Assembly: GCF_900156505.1 (NCBI RefSeq)
Contig: NZ_FTPR01000001.1
Coordinates: forward strand, 1,736,001-1,800,000
DNA: 64,000 nt
Direction of reading: 5' to 3'
From: Yoonia rosea
GTDB taxonomy: Bacteria; Pseudomonadota; Alphaproteobacteria; Rhodobacterales; Rhodobacteraceae
In this document: positions 53,688-62,324 of the stretch, in pieces
Position numbering within the stretch: position 1 is the first letter of the stretch
Layout: each line of letters starts with the position of its first letter
Notes under the pieces: model-generated
The model's database searches: none
Told to the model about the DNA's origin: nothing
What the model saw: the letters and a program-made list of their open reading frames with translations, nothing else
Made by a program: the position numbers and the translations under genes

Positions 53688-54655
53688 ACATCGACATGAT
53701 CCGCGCCGCTGCCACCCGCATCAAAGGCCACGCAAGGCGCACCCCGATCCTGACCTCTCCCTTCTTGGACGACATCGCAGGCAGGCGGGTTTTCGTCAAA
53801 GCCGAGTGCCTGCAACACACCGGGTCTTTCAAGTTCCGTGGTGGCTGGGCGTCGGTCTCGGCCCTCTCGGACAACGCCCTGAAAACCGGTGTCATCGCCT
53901 TTTCCAGCGGCAACCATGCCCAAGGCGTCGCATTTGCCGCCCGTGAACACGGCGCACCAGCGGTCATCATCATGCCCGCCGATGCGCCCGTCGTGAAAAT
54001 CGAGAACACCCGCGCGCTCGGGGCCGAAGTGATCCTTTACGACCGCGAAACCGAGGACCGTGACGAAATCGGCGAACGGCTGTCGGCAGAACGCAACCTG
54101 ACCCTGATCAAGCCATTCGATGCGGAAATGACGATTGCAGGCCAAGGCACAGTCGGCCTCGAGATCGCAGAAGACATGACCGCCCTTGGCGTGACACAGG
54201 CCGATGTGATGGTCTGTTGCGGCGGTGGTGGGCTGACCTCGGGCATCGCCCTTGCATTAGCCGCAGACGCGCCCGGCCTGCGCGCGCGGCCCGCCGAACC
54301 GGAAGGTTTTGACGATGTCACGCGCTCGCTGCAAAGCGGCAAGATTGAACGCAACGCGCGCCAGAGCGGGTCGCTTTGCGATGCAATCATCACCCCGCAA
54401 CCGGGCAATCTGACGTTCCCGATCATGCAAAGGCTTTGCGGCCCCGGCGTTGTGGTGACCGAGCATGAATGCCTGCGCGCCATGGCGCTTGCCTTTGAAC
54501 GCCTGCGCATCGTCGTGGAACCGGGCGGTGCGGCGGCCCTTGCTGCGGCACTGTTTCATCCCGATGAATTCACCGGCGATGCGGTGATCGCTGTCGCCAC
54601 AGGCGGCAATGTGGATGCCGCAGTCTTTGCCAAAGCGCTGGAAACACTGGCCTGA
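53684..54655 (+). CDS. Threonine/serine dehydratase (PLP fold type II)
   Basis: 323 residues, without the C-terminal ACT regulatory domain of biosynthetic IlvA, so it is of the catabolic or serine-racemase type. The Schiff-base Lys is in LQHTGSFKFRGGW (about 48); the Asn/His cofactor site in AFSSGNHAQGVAFAA; the glycine-rich phosphate loop is VMVCCGGGGLTSGIALA; VEPGGAAALAA precedes the C-terminus. Deaminates Thr or Ser to keto acids in relatives. The start overlaps the hydrolase stop (ATGA). Confidence 0.92.
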   Translation: MNIDMIRAAATRIKGHARRTPILTSPFLDDIAGRRVFVKAECLQHTGSFKFRGGWASVSALSDNALKTGVIAFSSGNHAQGVAFAAREHGAPAVIIMPADAPVVKIENTRALGAEVILYDRETEDRDEIGERLSAERNLTLIKPFDAEMTIAGQGTVGLEIAEDMTALGVTQADVMVCCGGGGLTSGIALALAADAPGLRARPAEPEGFDDVTRSLQSGKIERNARQSGSLCDAIITPQPGNLTFPIMQRLCGPGVVVTEHECLRAMALAFERLRIVVEPGGAAALAAALFHPDEFTGDAVIAVATGGNVDAAVFAKALETLA

Positions 54656-54670
54656 CGGCAGAAAGACAAG

Positions 54671-55477
54671 ATGATGCAAGAGCAGATGATCACACGTCCC
54701 GATGGCACCCGCATTCATGCCCGGATCACAGGGCCGCAGGATGGCCCCGCCGTGGTCTTCTCAAACTCGCTTGGCACGACCCTGCACCTGTGGGATGCGA
54801 TCCTGCCTTTTCTGCCCGAAGGTCTGCGTATCCTGCGCTATGACATGCGTGGCCACGGGCGCTCCGACGCACCAGAGGGGCCTTACAGCATGGGCCAGCT
54901 GATCAGCGACGCCGAAGCTGTCTGCGATGCCTTTGATATCAAAGATGCGATGTTCGTCGGCCTGTCCGTCGGTGGCATGATCGCGCAAGGGCTCGCCGTG
55001 AAGCGGCCCGACCTGATCCGCGCGCTGGTGCTATCAAACACCGCCGCCAAAATCGGCAACCCCAAACTGTGGCAGGACAGGATCAGCTTTATCACTGCGA
55101 ACGGTCTGGCGGCTGCCTCGGACGAAATCATGCGCCGCTGGTTCGGGCGCGATTTTTACGGAACGCCAGACATGACCCCGTGGAAAGCGATGGTCGAGGC
55201 CACTTCGGTCGCAGGCTACACTGGCGTCTGTGCAGCCATCGCAGGCACTGATTTCTACACGCCGACCAGCGGGCTGCGCATCCCGGCTTTGGGCATTGCC
55301 GGAACCGAAGACGGCGCGACACCGCCCGATCTTGTGCGCGAAACAACCGACCTGATCCCCGGCTCGAAATTCGCGCTGATCCGTCGGGCCGGCCACCTGC
55401 CCTGTGTCGAACAACCGGCAGAGTTCGCGCAGCATCTTTGTGACTTTTTCTCAGCAACGGGGCATTTGCGCGCTTAG
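54671..55477 (+). CDS. Alpha/beta hydrolase, 3-oxoadipate enol-lactonase-like (PcaD)
   Basis: 268 residues. The PcaD layout is clear: VVFSNSLGTTLHLWDAILPF (oxyanion region), YDMRGHGRSDAPEGPYSM, nucleophile elbow GLSVGGMIAQGLA, VLSNTAAKIG and the catalytic His in RAGHLPCVEQP. PcaD hydrolyses 3-oxoadipate enol-lactone in protocatechuate degradation. No other pca genes are in the window, so the pathway assignment is only by similarity. Follows the dehydratase by 15 nt. Confidence 0.85.
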   Translation: MMQEQMITRPDGTRIHARITGPQDGPAVVFSNSLGTTLHLWDAILPFLPEGLRILRYDMRGHGRSDAPEGPYSMGQLISDAEAVCDAFDIKDAMFVGLSVGGMIAQGLAVKRPDLIRALVLSNTAAKIGNPKLWQDRISFITANGLAAASDEIMRRWFGRDFYGTPDMTPWKAMVEATSVAGYTGVCAAIAGTDFYTPTSGLRIPALGIAGTEDGATPPDLVRETTDLIPGSKFALIRRAGHLPCVEQPAEFAQHLCDFFSATGHLRA

Positions 55478-55526
55478 CTCATTGAACGCGCTTGCAAACC
55501 CGACCGCGCGCACTAATCCTGCGCGG

Positions 55527-56744
55527 ATGAACAAACGCTTTGCCGTCATCTTTATCTTCATCTCGGTCATGCTTGATAGTATGGGGATCGGTCTGATCAT
55601 GCCGGTGATGCCGGACCTGATCCAAGAGGTCGAAGGCCAAGGCATCGGCGGTGCGGCCGTTTGGGGCGGTATCCTTGCAACAATCTTTGCTGCAATGCAG
55701 TTCCTGTTCGGCCCGACCTTGGGCAGCCTGTCGGACCGCTATGGCCGCAGGCCTATCCTGATCATCTCACTGGTGATTATGGCCTTCAACTACGTTTTGA
55801 TGGCGCTGGCGTTCACCATCTGGCTATTGATCATCGCGCGGGTGATCGGCGGGATCACAGCGGCGACGCAATCAACCTCGGCGGCCTATATGGCCGATAT
55901 TTCCGCGCCAGAGGAGAAAGCCGCCAATTTCGGTCTGATCGGTGCCGCCTTTGGTGTGGGATTTGTGCTGGGCCCGCTGATGGGCGGGGCGCTGGCGGAA
56001 TTCGGCACGCGCGCGCCGTTCTGGGCCGCGGCGTTTCTGGCCATGACCAACGCCATCTTTGGCTACTACGTTCTGCCCGAGAGCGTGACCGACCGGATCC
56101 GCCGCCCCTTTGAATGGCGGCGCGCCAACCCGCTAGGCGCGTTCCAAAACATCGGTGGCCTGCCGGGGGTGAAGCGGCTGCTTCTGATCAGCTTTGTCTA
56201 CACCATCGCCTTTTTCGTCTACCCCGGCGTTTGGGCCTATTTCGGCGCGGAACGCTTTGGCTGGGGGCCGGGCATGATCGGCCTGTCACTGGGGATCTTC
56301 GGTATCGGCATCGCGGTTGTCCAAGGCCTGCTGATCCGGCCGATCCTGAATCGTATTGGCGAACGCAAGGCCGTCATCCTTGGGCTGTCGATTGACGTGC
56401 TGGCCTTTGTCGCGCTGGGTTTCGTGACGAACGGATGGGTCGCACTGGCACTGACACCGCTCACCGCATTGGGCTCGATCGCGGGACCTGCGCTGCAAGG
56501 GATCATGTCGCGCACTGCGGCAGATAACCAGCAAGGCGAATTGCAAGGCACCGTCAGTTCCATCAACGCGGTGGCCACCATTGTTGCTCCGCTGATGGTC
56601 ACGCAGACCTTCTGGTTCTTTACCGACGGCCACGGCCCCGTCTATGCGCCCGGAGCGCCTTTCATTCTATCGGCGATCCTGACCATCGGCTGTATTCTTG
56701 TCTTTGTCCAAACCCCCCGGCCAAAGCGCCCCCGCGGCACATAA
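55527..56744 (+). CDS. MFS exporter, TetA-like (TCR/Tet family)
   Basis: 405 residues from MNKRFAVIFIFISVMLDSMG. Twelve membrane helices. The family's motif A GSLSDRYGRRPILIISL is near residue 70 and ARVIGGITAATQSTSAAYM carries motif-C-like glycines. Helix 1 GIGLIMPVMPDLIQEV is typical of the TetA(A)/bicyclomycin-type drug:H+ antiporters. The substrate is unpredictable. The upstream reading to 55404 overlaps the PcaD-like gene and is rejected. Confidence 0.9.
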   Translation: MNKRFAVIFIFISVMLDSMGIGLIMPVMPDLIQEVEGQGIGGAAVWGGILATIFAAMQFLFGPTLGSLSDRYGRRPILIISLVIMAFNYVLMALAFTIWLLIIARVIGGITAATQSTSAAYMADISAPEEKAANFGLIGAAFGVGFVLGPLMGGALAEFGTRAPFWAAAFLAMTNAIFGYYVLPESVTDRIRRPFEWRRANPLGAFQNIGGLPGVKRLLLISFVYTIAFFVYPGVWAYFGAERFGWGPGMIGLSLGIFGIGIAVVQGLLIRPILNRIGERKAVILGLSIDVLAFVALGFVTNGWVALALTPLTALGSIAGPALQGIMSRTAADNQQGELQGTVSSINAVATIVAPLMVTQTFWFFTDGHGPVYAPGAPFILSAILTIGCILVFVQTPRPKRPRGT

Positions 56745-56817
56745 GGTCGCGATCAGACTTGCAAGACGCATCTGACCAAAGCAGGGTCAGGGCCAGACAG
56801 GTTCCAAGGATACAGCC

Positions 56818-57897
56818 ATGCCAGAGATCAAAGCCGCCGTTTGCCGCCAGTTCGGCGCCCCGCTCACCATTGAAACGGTCACACTTGCCGCCCCCGAAAT
56901 GGGCGAGGTTGAGGTCAAGCTCAAAGCCTGCGCGATCTGCCACTCCGACATCTCCTATATCGACGGCGGCTGGGGCGGCACCTTGCCCGCCGTCTACGGA
57001 CACGAGGCCGCTGGACACATCAGCGCTGTCGGCGCGGGCGTGCGCGGCGTAGCGGTCGGTGATCCTGTGGTGGTGACACTGATCCGCGCCTGTGGCACCT
57101 GCCCGGCCTGCGCGGGTGGCAAGCCGGTGGCCTGCGAAAGCGATATGGCCAGCGGCCCTCTGACGGACGCGACTGGCGCGCCACTGCATCAGGCAATGAA
57201 CACCGGCGGCTTTGCCGAACGGGTGGTCGTCGATCAAAGCCAAGTGGTGAAGCTCAGCGAAGGCATCGCGATGGAGGCCGCAGCACTGCTGGCCTGTGGC
57301 GTGATCACGGGCGTCGGCGCAGTTGTGAATGCAGCGGGGCTGCGTGCAGGCCAAGATGTCGTGGTGATTGGCGCAGGTGGCGTCGGGCTTAACGCGATCC
57401 AAGGTGCGCGCATTGCAGGCGCGCGTCGGATCATTGCGGTAGATATGTCCGACGAAAAGCTTGCCATTGCCAAAGAATTCGGAGCCACCGACGGGGTGCT
57501 TGCGACCTCTGAAAAACCGTGGCGCGCCGCGAAAAAGGCAATGGGGCGCGGTGCGGATGCGGTTTTTGTGACCGTGGGCGCGATACCGGCCTATGACACC
57601 GCGCCGCAATACCTTGCCAACGGCGGCAAGGTCATCATGGTCGGCATGCCCCATTCGGGTGCGATGTCCACCTATGAGCCGGTGATGCTGGCAGCGACCG
57701 GTCAGGGCATGGTGGGGTCCAAGATGGGGGATGTTGTTATCGCGCGGGATATCCCGTGGATGGTCGACCTTTACGAACAAGGACGGCTGAAGCTGGATGA
57801 GCTGATCTCGGGGCGCTGGACGCTGGAGCAGATCAACGGGGCAATTGCGGATACCAAGACAGGCTCCGCCAAGCGCAACGTCATTGTCTTTGACTGA
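56818..57897 (+). CDS. Zinc-dependent alcohol dehydrogenase (MDR superfamily)
   Basis: 359 residues. Catalytic zinc ligands in ICHSDISYIDGG (Cys, Asp) and YGHEAAGHISAVG (His, Glu). The structural-zinc lobe has RACGTCPACAGGKPVACES, where four cysteines are present. The NAD-binding motif is VVIGAGGVGLNAIQGARIAG. Closest in style to the class III / S-hydroxymethylglutathione-type dehydrogenases, but the substrate is open. Followed after 63 nt by an enolase-superfamily gene on the same strand. Confidence 0.9.
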   Translation: MPEIKAAVCRQFGAPLTIETVTLAAPEMGEVEVKLKACAICHSDISYIDGGWGGTLPAVYGHEAAGHISAVGAGVRGVAVGDPVVVTLIRACGTCPACAGGKPVACESDMASGPLTDATGAPLHQAMNTGGFAERVVVDQSQVVKLSEGIAMEAAALLACGVITGVGAVVNAAGLRAGQDVVVIGAGGVGLNAIQGARIAGARRIIAVDMSDEKLAIAKEFGATDGVLATSEKPWRAAKKAMGRGADAVFVTVGAIPAYDTAPQYLANGGKVIMVGMPHSGAMSTYEPVMLAATGQGMVGSKMGDVVIARDIPWMVDLYEQGRLKLDELISGRWTLEQINGAIADTKTGSAKRNVIVFD

Positions 57898-57910
57898 CGG
57901 AAGCCAACCC

Positions 57911-57936
57911 GTAAGGTGGATCAAGATCCACCTTAC
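57911..57936. repeat. 26-bp palindrome, copy 2 of a dispersed repeat
   Basis: Perfect 12-bp arms (GTAAGGTGGATC and complement) around a 2-nt centre, followed by CTTCCCC. Outer arms and downstream flank equal those of the copy at 32016; only the central bases differ, with compensating changes that keep pairing. Confidence 0.9.
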
Positions 57937-57960
57937 CTTCCCCGCAGGACGTAGACAGAC

Positions 57961-59190
57961 ATGAAACTCGCCGATCTAGATATCATCGTCACCGCACCGC
58001 CTGCGCCGGGCTGGGGTGGACGCTATTGGATCATCCCGAAGGTGACGACAGACACAGGGGTGGTGGGCTATGGCGAATGCTATGCCTCTTCCATCGGACC
58101 CGAGGCGATGAAGGCTGTGATCAAAGATGTTTTCGCGCGGCACATGGCGGGCGAGAACCCCGAAAACATCGAGCTGATGTTTCGCCGCGTCTATTCCGCA
58201 GGTTTCACCCAGCGCCCTGACCTGACCGTCATCGGTGCCTGGTCCGGCCTTGAAATCGCCTGCTGGGACATTTTGGGCAAAGACCGCGACCGCCCTGTGC
58301 ACGCATTGATCGGCGGGCGTATGAACGACCGCATCCGCGCCTATACCTATCTTTACCCCCGCCCCGACCACCCGCTGCCTGAATTCTGGTCCAGCCCAGA
58401 AATGGCTGCCGAAGTCGCGCTGGATATGGTCGAAAAGGGCTATACAGCCGTCAAATTCGACCCGGCCGGCCCCTACACGATCCGCGGCGGGCATATGCCG
58501 GCAATGTATGATCTTTCGCTCTCGGTGGCCTTTTGCAAAGCAATCCGCGAGGCTGTGGGCGACCGTGCTGATCTTTTGTTTGGTACACACGGCCAGTTCA
58601 GCACCGGCGGCGCAATCCGGCTGGCCAAAGCCATTGAACCCTATAGCCCCCTTTGGTACGAAGAGCCGATCCCCCCTGATAACGTCAACCAGATGGCGCG
58701 TGTCGCCAGCGCCACCAGCATCCCTGTCGCCACCGGCGAACGCCTGACAACCAAGGCTGAATTCGCCCCTGTTCTGCGGTCAGGGGCCGCAGCAATTTTG
58801 CAACCTGCTTTGGGCCGTTCGGGTGGCATTTGGGAAACCAAGAAAATCGCCGCAATGGCCGAGGTCTATAACGCGCAGATCGCGCCGCATCTTTATGCAG
58901 GCCCCGTCGAATGGGCCGCGAATATCCAACTGGCGGCCTCGATCCCCAACATTCTTATGGCCGAAACGATTGAGACACCGTTCCATAACGCGCTTATCAA
59001 AGGCAGTATCACGGTCGAGAACGGGTACATACCGGTCCCGACAGCGCCCGGCCTTGGGATCGACTTCGACGAAGAGCTCGCCCGCGCGCACGCCTATGAG
59101 GGCGACGGACTCCACCTGCAAATGCAGGAGGAGCCGATTGGATATCATGATGTGAACAGCTTTGCGGGTGGGGCGCCGGTGAAGACGTAG
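57961..59190 (+). CDS. Mandelate racemase/muconate lactonizing enzyme family protein (acid-sugar dehydratase-like)
   Basis: 409 residues, enolase superfamily: N-terminal capping domain, then a (beta/alpha)7 barrel. Barrel metal and acid/base positions: TAVKFDPAGPYTI, LLFGTHGQFSTGGAIRLA, WYEEPIPPDNVNQ and VATGERLTTK, with AGPVEWAANIQLAASIP late. The first metal-binding Asp of the galactonate-dehydratase pattern appears as Gly in FGTHG, though the His is kept. It may be a sugar-acid dehydratase; no transporter or aldolase genes are beside it to identify the sugar. Confidence 0.82.
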   Translation: MKLADLDIIVTAPPAPGWGGRYWIIPKVTTDTGVVGYGECYASSIGPEAMKAVIKDVFARHMAGENPENIELMFRRVYSAGFTQRPDLTVIGAWSGLEIACWDILGKDRDRPVHALIGGRMNDRIRAYTYLYPRPDHPLPEFWSSPEMAAEVALDMVEKGYTAVKFDPAGPYTIRGGHMPAMYDLSLSVAFCKAIREAVGDRADLLFGTHGQFSTGGAIRLAKAIEPYSPLWYEEPIPPDNVNQMARVASATSIPVATGERLTTKAEFAPVLRSGAAAILQPALGRSGGIWETKKIAAMAEVYNAQIAPHLYAGPVEWAANIQLAASIPNILMAETIETPFHNALIKGSITVENGYIPVPTAPGLGIDFDEELARAHAYEGDGLHLQMQEEPIGYHDVNSFAGGAPVKT

Positions 59191-59381
59191 GCAGGCGGTG
59201 CGGGGCTTGACCAGAACCGCCTGAAACAGACGGAAGGCAGGTTTGAGCCCAAACTGTATTATGCTGCAAGTTGCACGAATGGCGGCTAACTACAGGGCTG
59301 GATTTGTCATTTAAATTCATGAGTGCTTAGCTGAGATCAAGTGCGGCCATTCATTGCCAATACGTGGTGCGGAGGTTCCAT

Positions 59382-60377
59382 TTGTTTAAACGAACGTCAA
59401 TTTTGATAGCAATACTGCTCGTATTGTCCAATTTCACTGCTGCAACCGCCGAGCCAATCGAGTCGCTTGCCGGAACGCTGCCCGCGTCTGGTGACTATGG
59501 CGAAGTATTGATGGCAATTGATGAAATCGGGGCCATGGCAACCTCGCTGACGCTCTATTGGGATGATCTGCAGCGCGAGGGCGAATATGCCGCGGATCCC
59601 GATTGGCCTGTCATAGCTCAGGCGGTGTATCCGCCTCGACAGATCCGGATACAACTGACCTTTGCTGTAATCGACACGCTTGCCGACAGACGCCCTGCCG
59701 AGTTTCGCGATCTAGCTTGGGACGATCCGCGCGTGAGCGACGGATTTGCAGCTCTGGTCTTGGAAGTTTTTTCACGTATGCCTGATGTAGATCTCGTCTC
59801 GGTTGCGATTGGCAATGAAGTCGATGGGTACTTGGCAGATGCATCCCTTGATGAATATGGACGTTTCTTTGAACGGGCGCGCGAGGCCGTTCATTCCATT
59901 CGACCAAACGTTCCCGTGACGACCAAGGTGACTTGGTCAGGATTGCGAGATCGGCCCAACCTGCTTGAACTGACGGAACGCGGCGATGCCTTGTCGATCA
60001 CGTGGTACCCGATGGACGATAAATTCCATTTTTCAGACCCCGATGTCGCACTTCGCGAGCTGTCAGAAATGGCAGAGATGGCGAACGGTCCTTGGGAGTT
60101 AAGCGAGGTGGGGTATCCATCAAATGGGTGCGGGGCGTCTTCATCGGAGGCGCAAGCTCGCTTCCACCAAGGCCTTTCTGTGGCCGCGGGTATGCAACCG
60201 AATTTGCAGCTTGTGCAACGCGTCTGGTCTCATGACATCTCTGCCACTGAAGTTGCGGGCTATGCGAACTATTATCAAACCAACTCAATTTGCTTCTCGT
60301 CGTTTCTAAGCAGCCTCGGCCTTCGTACGGCCAGCGACGAGCACAAGCCAGCGTTTGAAACACTGACTGAGCGATAG
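59382..60377 (+). CDS. Secreted glycoside-hydrolase-like protein (TIM barrel, GH53/clan A pattern)
   Basis: 331 residues. Start chosen at the TTG at 59382: GGAGG stands 6 nt before it and MFKRTSILIAILLVLSNFTA then forms a clean signal peptide cleaved at TAEP. A GTG at 59364 is the alternative. The acid/base-like VAIGNEVDGYLAD (about 145) and nucleophile-like WELSEVGYPSNGC (about 236) are spaced as in clan GH-A enzymes, with ALSITWYPMDDKFHF between them. Probably cleaves an extracellular polysaccharide. Its codons look AT-richer than its neighbours. Confidence 0.75.
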   Translation: MFKRTSILIAILLVLSNFTAATAEPIESLAGTLPASGDYGEVLMAIDEIGAMATSLTLYWDDLQREGEYAADPDWPVIAQAVYPPRQIRIQLTFAVIDTLADRRPAEFRDLAWDDPRVSDGFAALVLEVFSRMPDVDLVSVAIGNEVDGYLADASLDEYGRFFERAREAVHSIRPNVPVTTKVTWSGLRDRPNLLELTERGDALSITWYPMDDKFHFSDPDVALRELSEMAEMANGPWELSEVGYPSNGCGASSSEAQARFHQGLSVAAGMQPNLQLVQRVWSHDISATEVAGYANYYQTNSICFSSFLSSLGLRTASDEHKPAFETLTER

Positions 60378-60592
60378 GTCTAATTAGTAGCCGATCATCG
60401 CTCATCTGAGAATTGGCGCATCCTGCAACAACCAAAAAAATGCGATCCAGGCACAAGCCCGCAACGCCAAAGCAGTCATTGGCGATGTCGCAGCGAATGC
60501 TCATTCTGTCCCGCAAACCAGCCAATCACCTGCCCCACTTTTTCGTCACCCATCCCAAACACCTTTCCAATCCTGCCAAGCTATTCTATCAT

Positions 60593-60605
60593 TGAACTGC
60601 GTTCA
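60593..60605. promoter_or_regulatory. Operator for the TetR regulator, site 1 (TGAACTGCGTTCA)
   Basis: 13-bp inverted repeat TGAAC-N3-GTTCA, 16 nt upstream of the tetR ATG. The same palindrome type occurs twice in front of the PspA gene, so this copy points to autoregulation. Confidence 0.75.
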
Positions 60606-60621
60606 TTGAGATGAGGCCCCC

Positions 60622-61221
60622 ATGGCAACGAAAACCGAAATCCGCAGACAGGAACTCCGCGACAAGCTGATCCTCATTGCCGAACGGACCATCGCGCAAA
60701 ATGGCCTGTCCGCCCTGCGTGCCCGTGATCTCGCGGCCGAAGCAGGCTGCGCTGTGGGGGCGATCTACAACGTCTTTGGTGACCTCACGGACCTGACACT
60801 CGCCGTCAATGCCCGCACCTTTCACCGCCTTGGTGCGGATGTGGCCGAAGCCTTGGCCGCGGCCCCCGAGGACCCTGTCGAGCAACTGGTCGTCATGGCG
60901 CAGGCCTATCACCACTTTGCAGCAAGCAATCACTTAAGCTGGCGCGCGCTCTTTGATGTCGAACGCCCTGCGGGTGAAGCAGCACCCGATTGGTACCTTT
61001 CCGAAATGGGGCAGCTTTTCACCTATATCTCTGATCCGCTTGCTGTGATCTTTCCCGAACGGGGGGCTGAGGAACTTGGGCTCTTGACCCGCGCGCTCTT
61101 CTCCTCGGTCCATGGGATCGTGCTCTTGGGGCTGGACGAGGCAAGCGCAGGTGTGTCGACCGACAAAATCGACCACATGATCGCCCTTGTTCTACGGCAA
61201 TTCACAGCGTCCCGAAAATAA
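60622..61221 (+). CDS. TetR/AcrR-family transcriptional regulator
   Basis: 199 residues. The N-terminal helix-turn-helix (ALRARDLAAEAGCAVGAIYN followed by VFGDLTDLTLAV) is typical. The C-terminal ligand domain carries WRALFDVERPAGEAAPDWY, the TetR_C_33-like (WHG) pattern. It is immediately upstream of the PspA/YiaA/PlsC/CdsA cluster. Three copies of TGAACN3GTTCA flank the tetR start and the pspA promoter, so it most likely represses both. The ligand might be a lipid or acyl-CoA, given the downstream genes. Confidence 0.9.
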   Translation: MATKTEIRRQELRDKLILIAERTIAQNGLSALRARDLAAEAGCAVGAIYNVFGDLTDLTLAVNARTFHRLGADVAEALAAAPEDPVEQLVVMAQAYHHFAASNHLSWRALFDVERPAGEAAPDWYLSEMGQLFTYISDPLAVIFPERGAEELGLLTRALFSSVHGIVLLGLDEASAGVSTDKIDHMIALVLRQFTASRK

Positions 61222-61223
61222 TT

Positions 61224-61236
61224 TGAACAATGTTCA
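61224..61236. promoter_or_regulatory. Operator for the TetR regulator, site 2 (TGAACAATGTTCA)
   Basis: Perfect 13-bp inverted repeat 9 nt before a candidate -35 element of the pspA promoter, directly after the tetR stop. Confidence 0.82.
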
Positions 61237-61244
61237 TTTTTATC

Positions 61245-61273
61245 TTGCAACCACAGGACCGACTCGCTATCTC
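61245..61273 (+). promoter_or_regulatory. Candidate sigma-70 promoter of the PspA operon
   Basis: TTGCAA (61245-61250), 17-nt spacer, TATCTC (61268-61273), flanked on both sides by TetR-type operators, a geometry suited to repression. Assignment is by eye. Confidence 0.5.
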
Positions 61274-61280
61274 TATTTCA

Positions 61281-61293
61281 TGAACAGTGTTCA
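61281..61293. promoter_or_regulatory. Operator for the TetR regulator, site 3 (TGAACAGTGTTCA)
   Basis: Perfect 13-bp inverted repeat just downstream of the candidate -10 element and 27 nt before the pspA start. Centre-to-centre distance to site 2 is 57 bp. Confidence 0.82.
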
Positions 61294-61319
61294 CGCACTG
61301 AAACGAAACGGAGAGACAG

Positions 61320-62000
61320 ATGTTCAAGACACTTGCCACACTCATCAACGGCCAGAACGCCCGCGCCGAGGATCGCGTCCGTGATGCCTTTGCGATCGAG
61401 CTGATCGACCAGAAAATTCGCGAAAGCGAGGCCAGCCTGCGCGCAGCCAAAGCGACGCTTGCAAGCCTGATCCAGCGCCAGCGATCCGAGGAAAAGCAAC
61501 ACGCCGGCCTGAAAAACCGCATCAATGACCTGACCAAACGCGCCAAGGAAGCATTGGACAATGACCGCGAAGATCTGGCCACCGAGGCCGCCCGCGCGAT
61601 TGCCAATATGGAAAACGAATTGGCCGTGCGCAGCGAAACCCTTGATCGTCTGGATCAAAAGGTGGTCCGCCTGCGCACCTCGATCGAAAGCGGGCACCGC
61701 CGGATCATCGACCTCAAGCAAGGGGCTATTCAGGCCCGCGCGGTCCGCCGCGAGCAAAACATCCAGATGCAGATGACGAAAACAGGCGTGCAGAATGGCA
61801 GCGTGGAAGAGGCCGAAGAACTGATCGCCCGCGTTTTGGGCCGCGACGACCCCTTCGAGCGCAGCGAAATCCTTGCCGACATCAACCGCGACCTTGAAGG
61901 CGGCAATCTGACGGACCGCATGGCCGACGCAGGTTTCGGCAATGCCACCCGCGCCACAGCCGATGATGTGCTCGCGCGCCTCAAATCATCCAAGAAGTAA
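61320..62000 (+). CDS. PspA/IM30-family membrane-stress protein
   Basis: 226 residues, nearly all coiled coil: amphipathic start MFKTLATLINGQNARAEDRV, long helical hairpin (about 30-160) and a helical C-terminus NRDLEGGNLTDRMADAGF. ESCRT-III-like proteins of this family bind stressed inner membrane. A GGAGAG ribosome-binding site precedes the ATG. First gene of the cluster pspA-yiaA-plsC-cdsA under TetR-type operators. Unlike enterobacterial psp operons there is no PspF, PspB or PspC nearby. Confidence 0.88.
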   Translation: MFKTLATLINGQNARAEDRVRDAFAIELIDQKIRESEASLRAAKATLASLIQRQRSEEKQHAGLKNRINDLTKRAKEALDNDREDLATEAARAIANMENELAVRSETLDRLDQKVVRLRTSIESGHRRIIDLKQGAIQARAVRREQNIQMQMTKTGVQNGSVEEAEELIARVLGRDDPFERSEILADINRDLEGGNLTDRMADAGFGNATRATADDVLARLKSSKK

Positions 62001-62035
62001 ATCAAACCCCTCAATTCACGAAAAAGGACAGACAA

Positions 62036-62314
62036 ATGCTTAAGAACAACTCTGACAACGGCCTGATCATGACAGTCAACCTGCTGGGCGTAGTGATCGC
62101 CTACGGCATGCTCGGGATTTCGCTGTGGCTTTCAACCGATGTGCCGCTATCGACCAAAGGTTTCTGGGCCATCTCGGTCATGATGCTGACACTCTCACTC
62201 GTGAACTTCGTTAAGTACCGCTTCGACGAACGCATGGCCGAAGACCGCATCCAGCGCATCGAAGACGCCCGCAACGAAAAGCTGCTGGAAGATTACGTTG
62301 GCGAAAACCGCTAA
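62036..62314 (+). CDS. YiaA/YiaB-family inner-membrane protein
   Basis: 92 residues, start after AAAAGGAC. Two membrane helices (about 10-28 and 41-59) as in the YiaAB domain: LIMTVNLLGVVIAYGMLGIS and GFWAISVMMLTLSLVNFVKY. A charged cytoplasmic tail RMAEDRIQRIEDARNEKLLE follows. Family members are small stress-linked membrane proteins; here it lies 35 nt after pspA. A terminator-like hairpin follows it. Confidence 0.85.
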   Translation: MLKNNSDNGLIMTVNLLGVVIAYGMLGISLWLSTDVPLSTKGFWAISVMMLTLSLVNFVKYRFDERMAEDRIQRIEDARNEKLLEDYVGENR

Positions 62315-62324
62315 GCCCCTCGCA

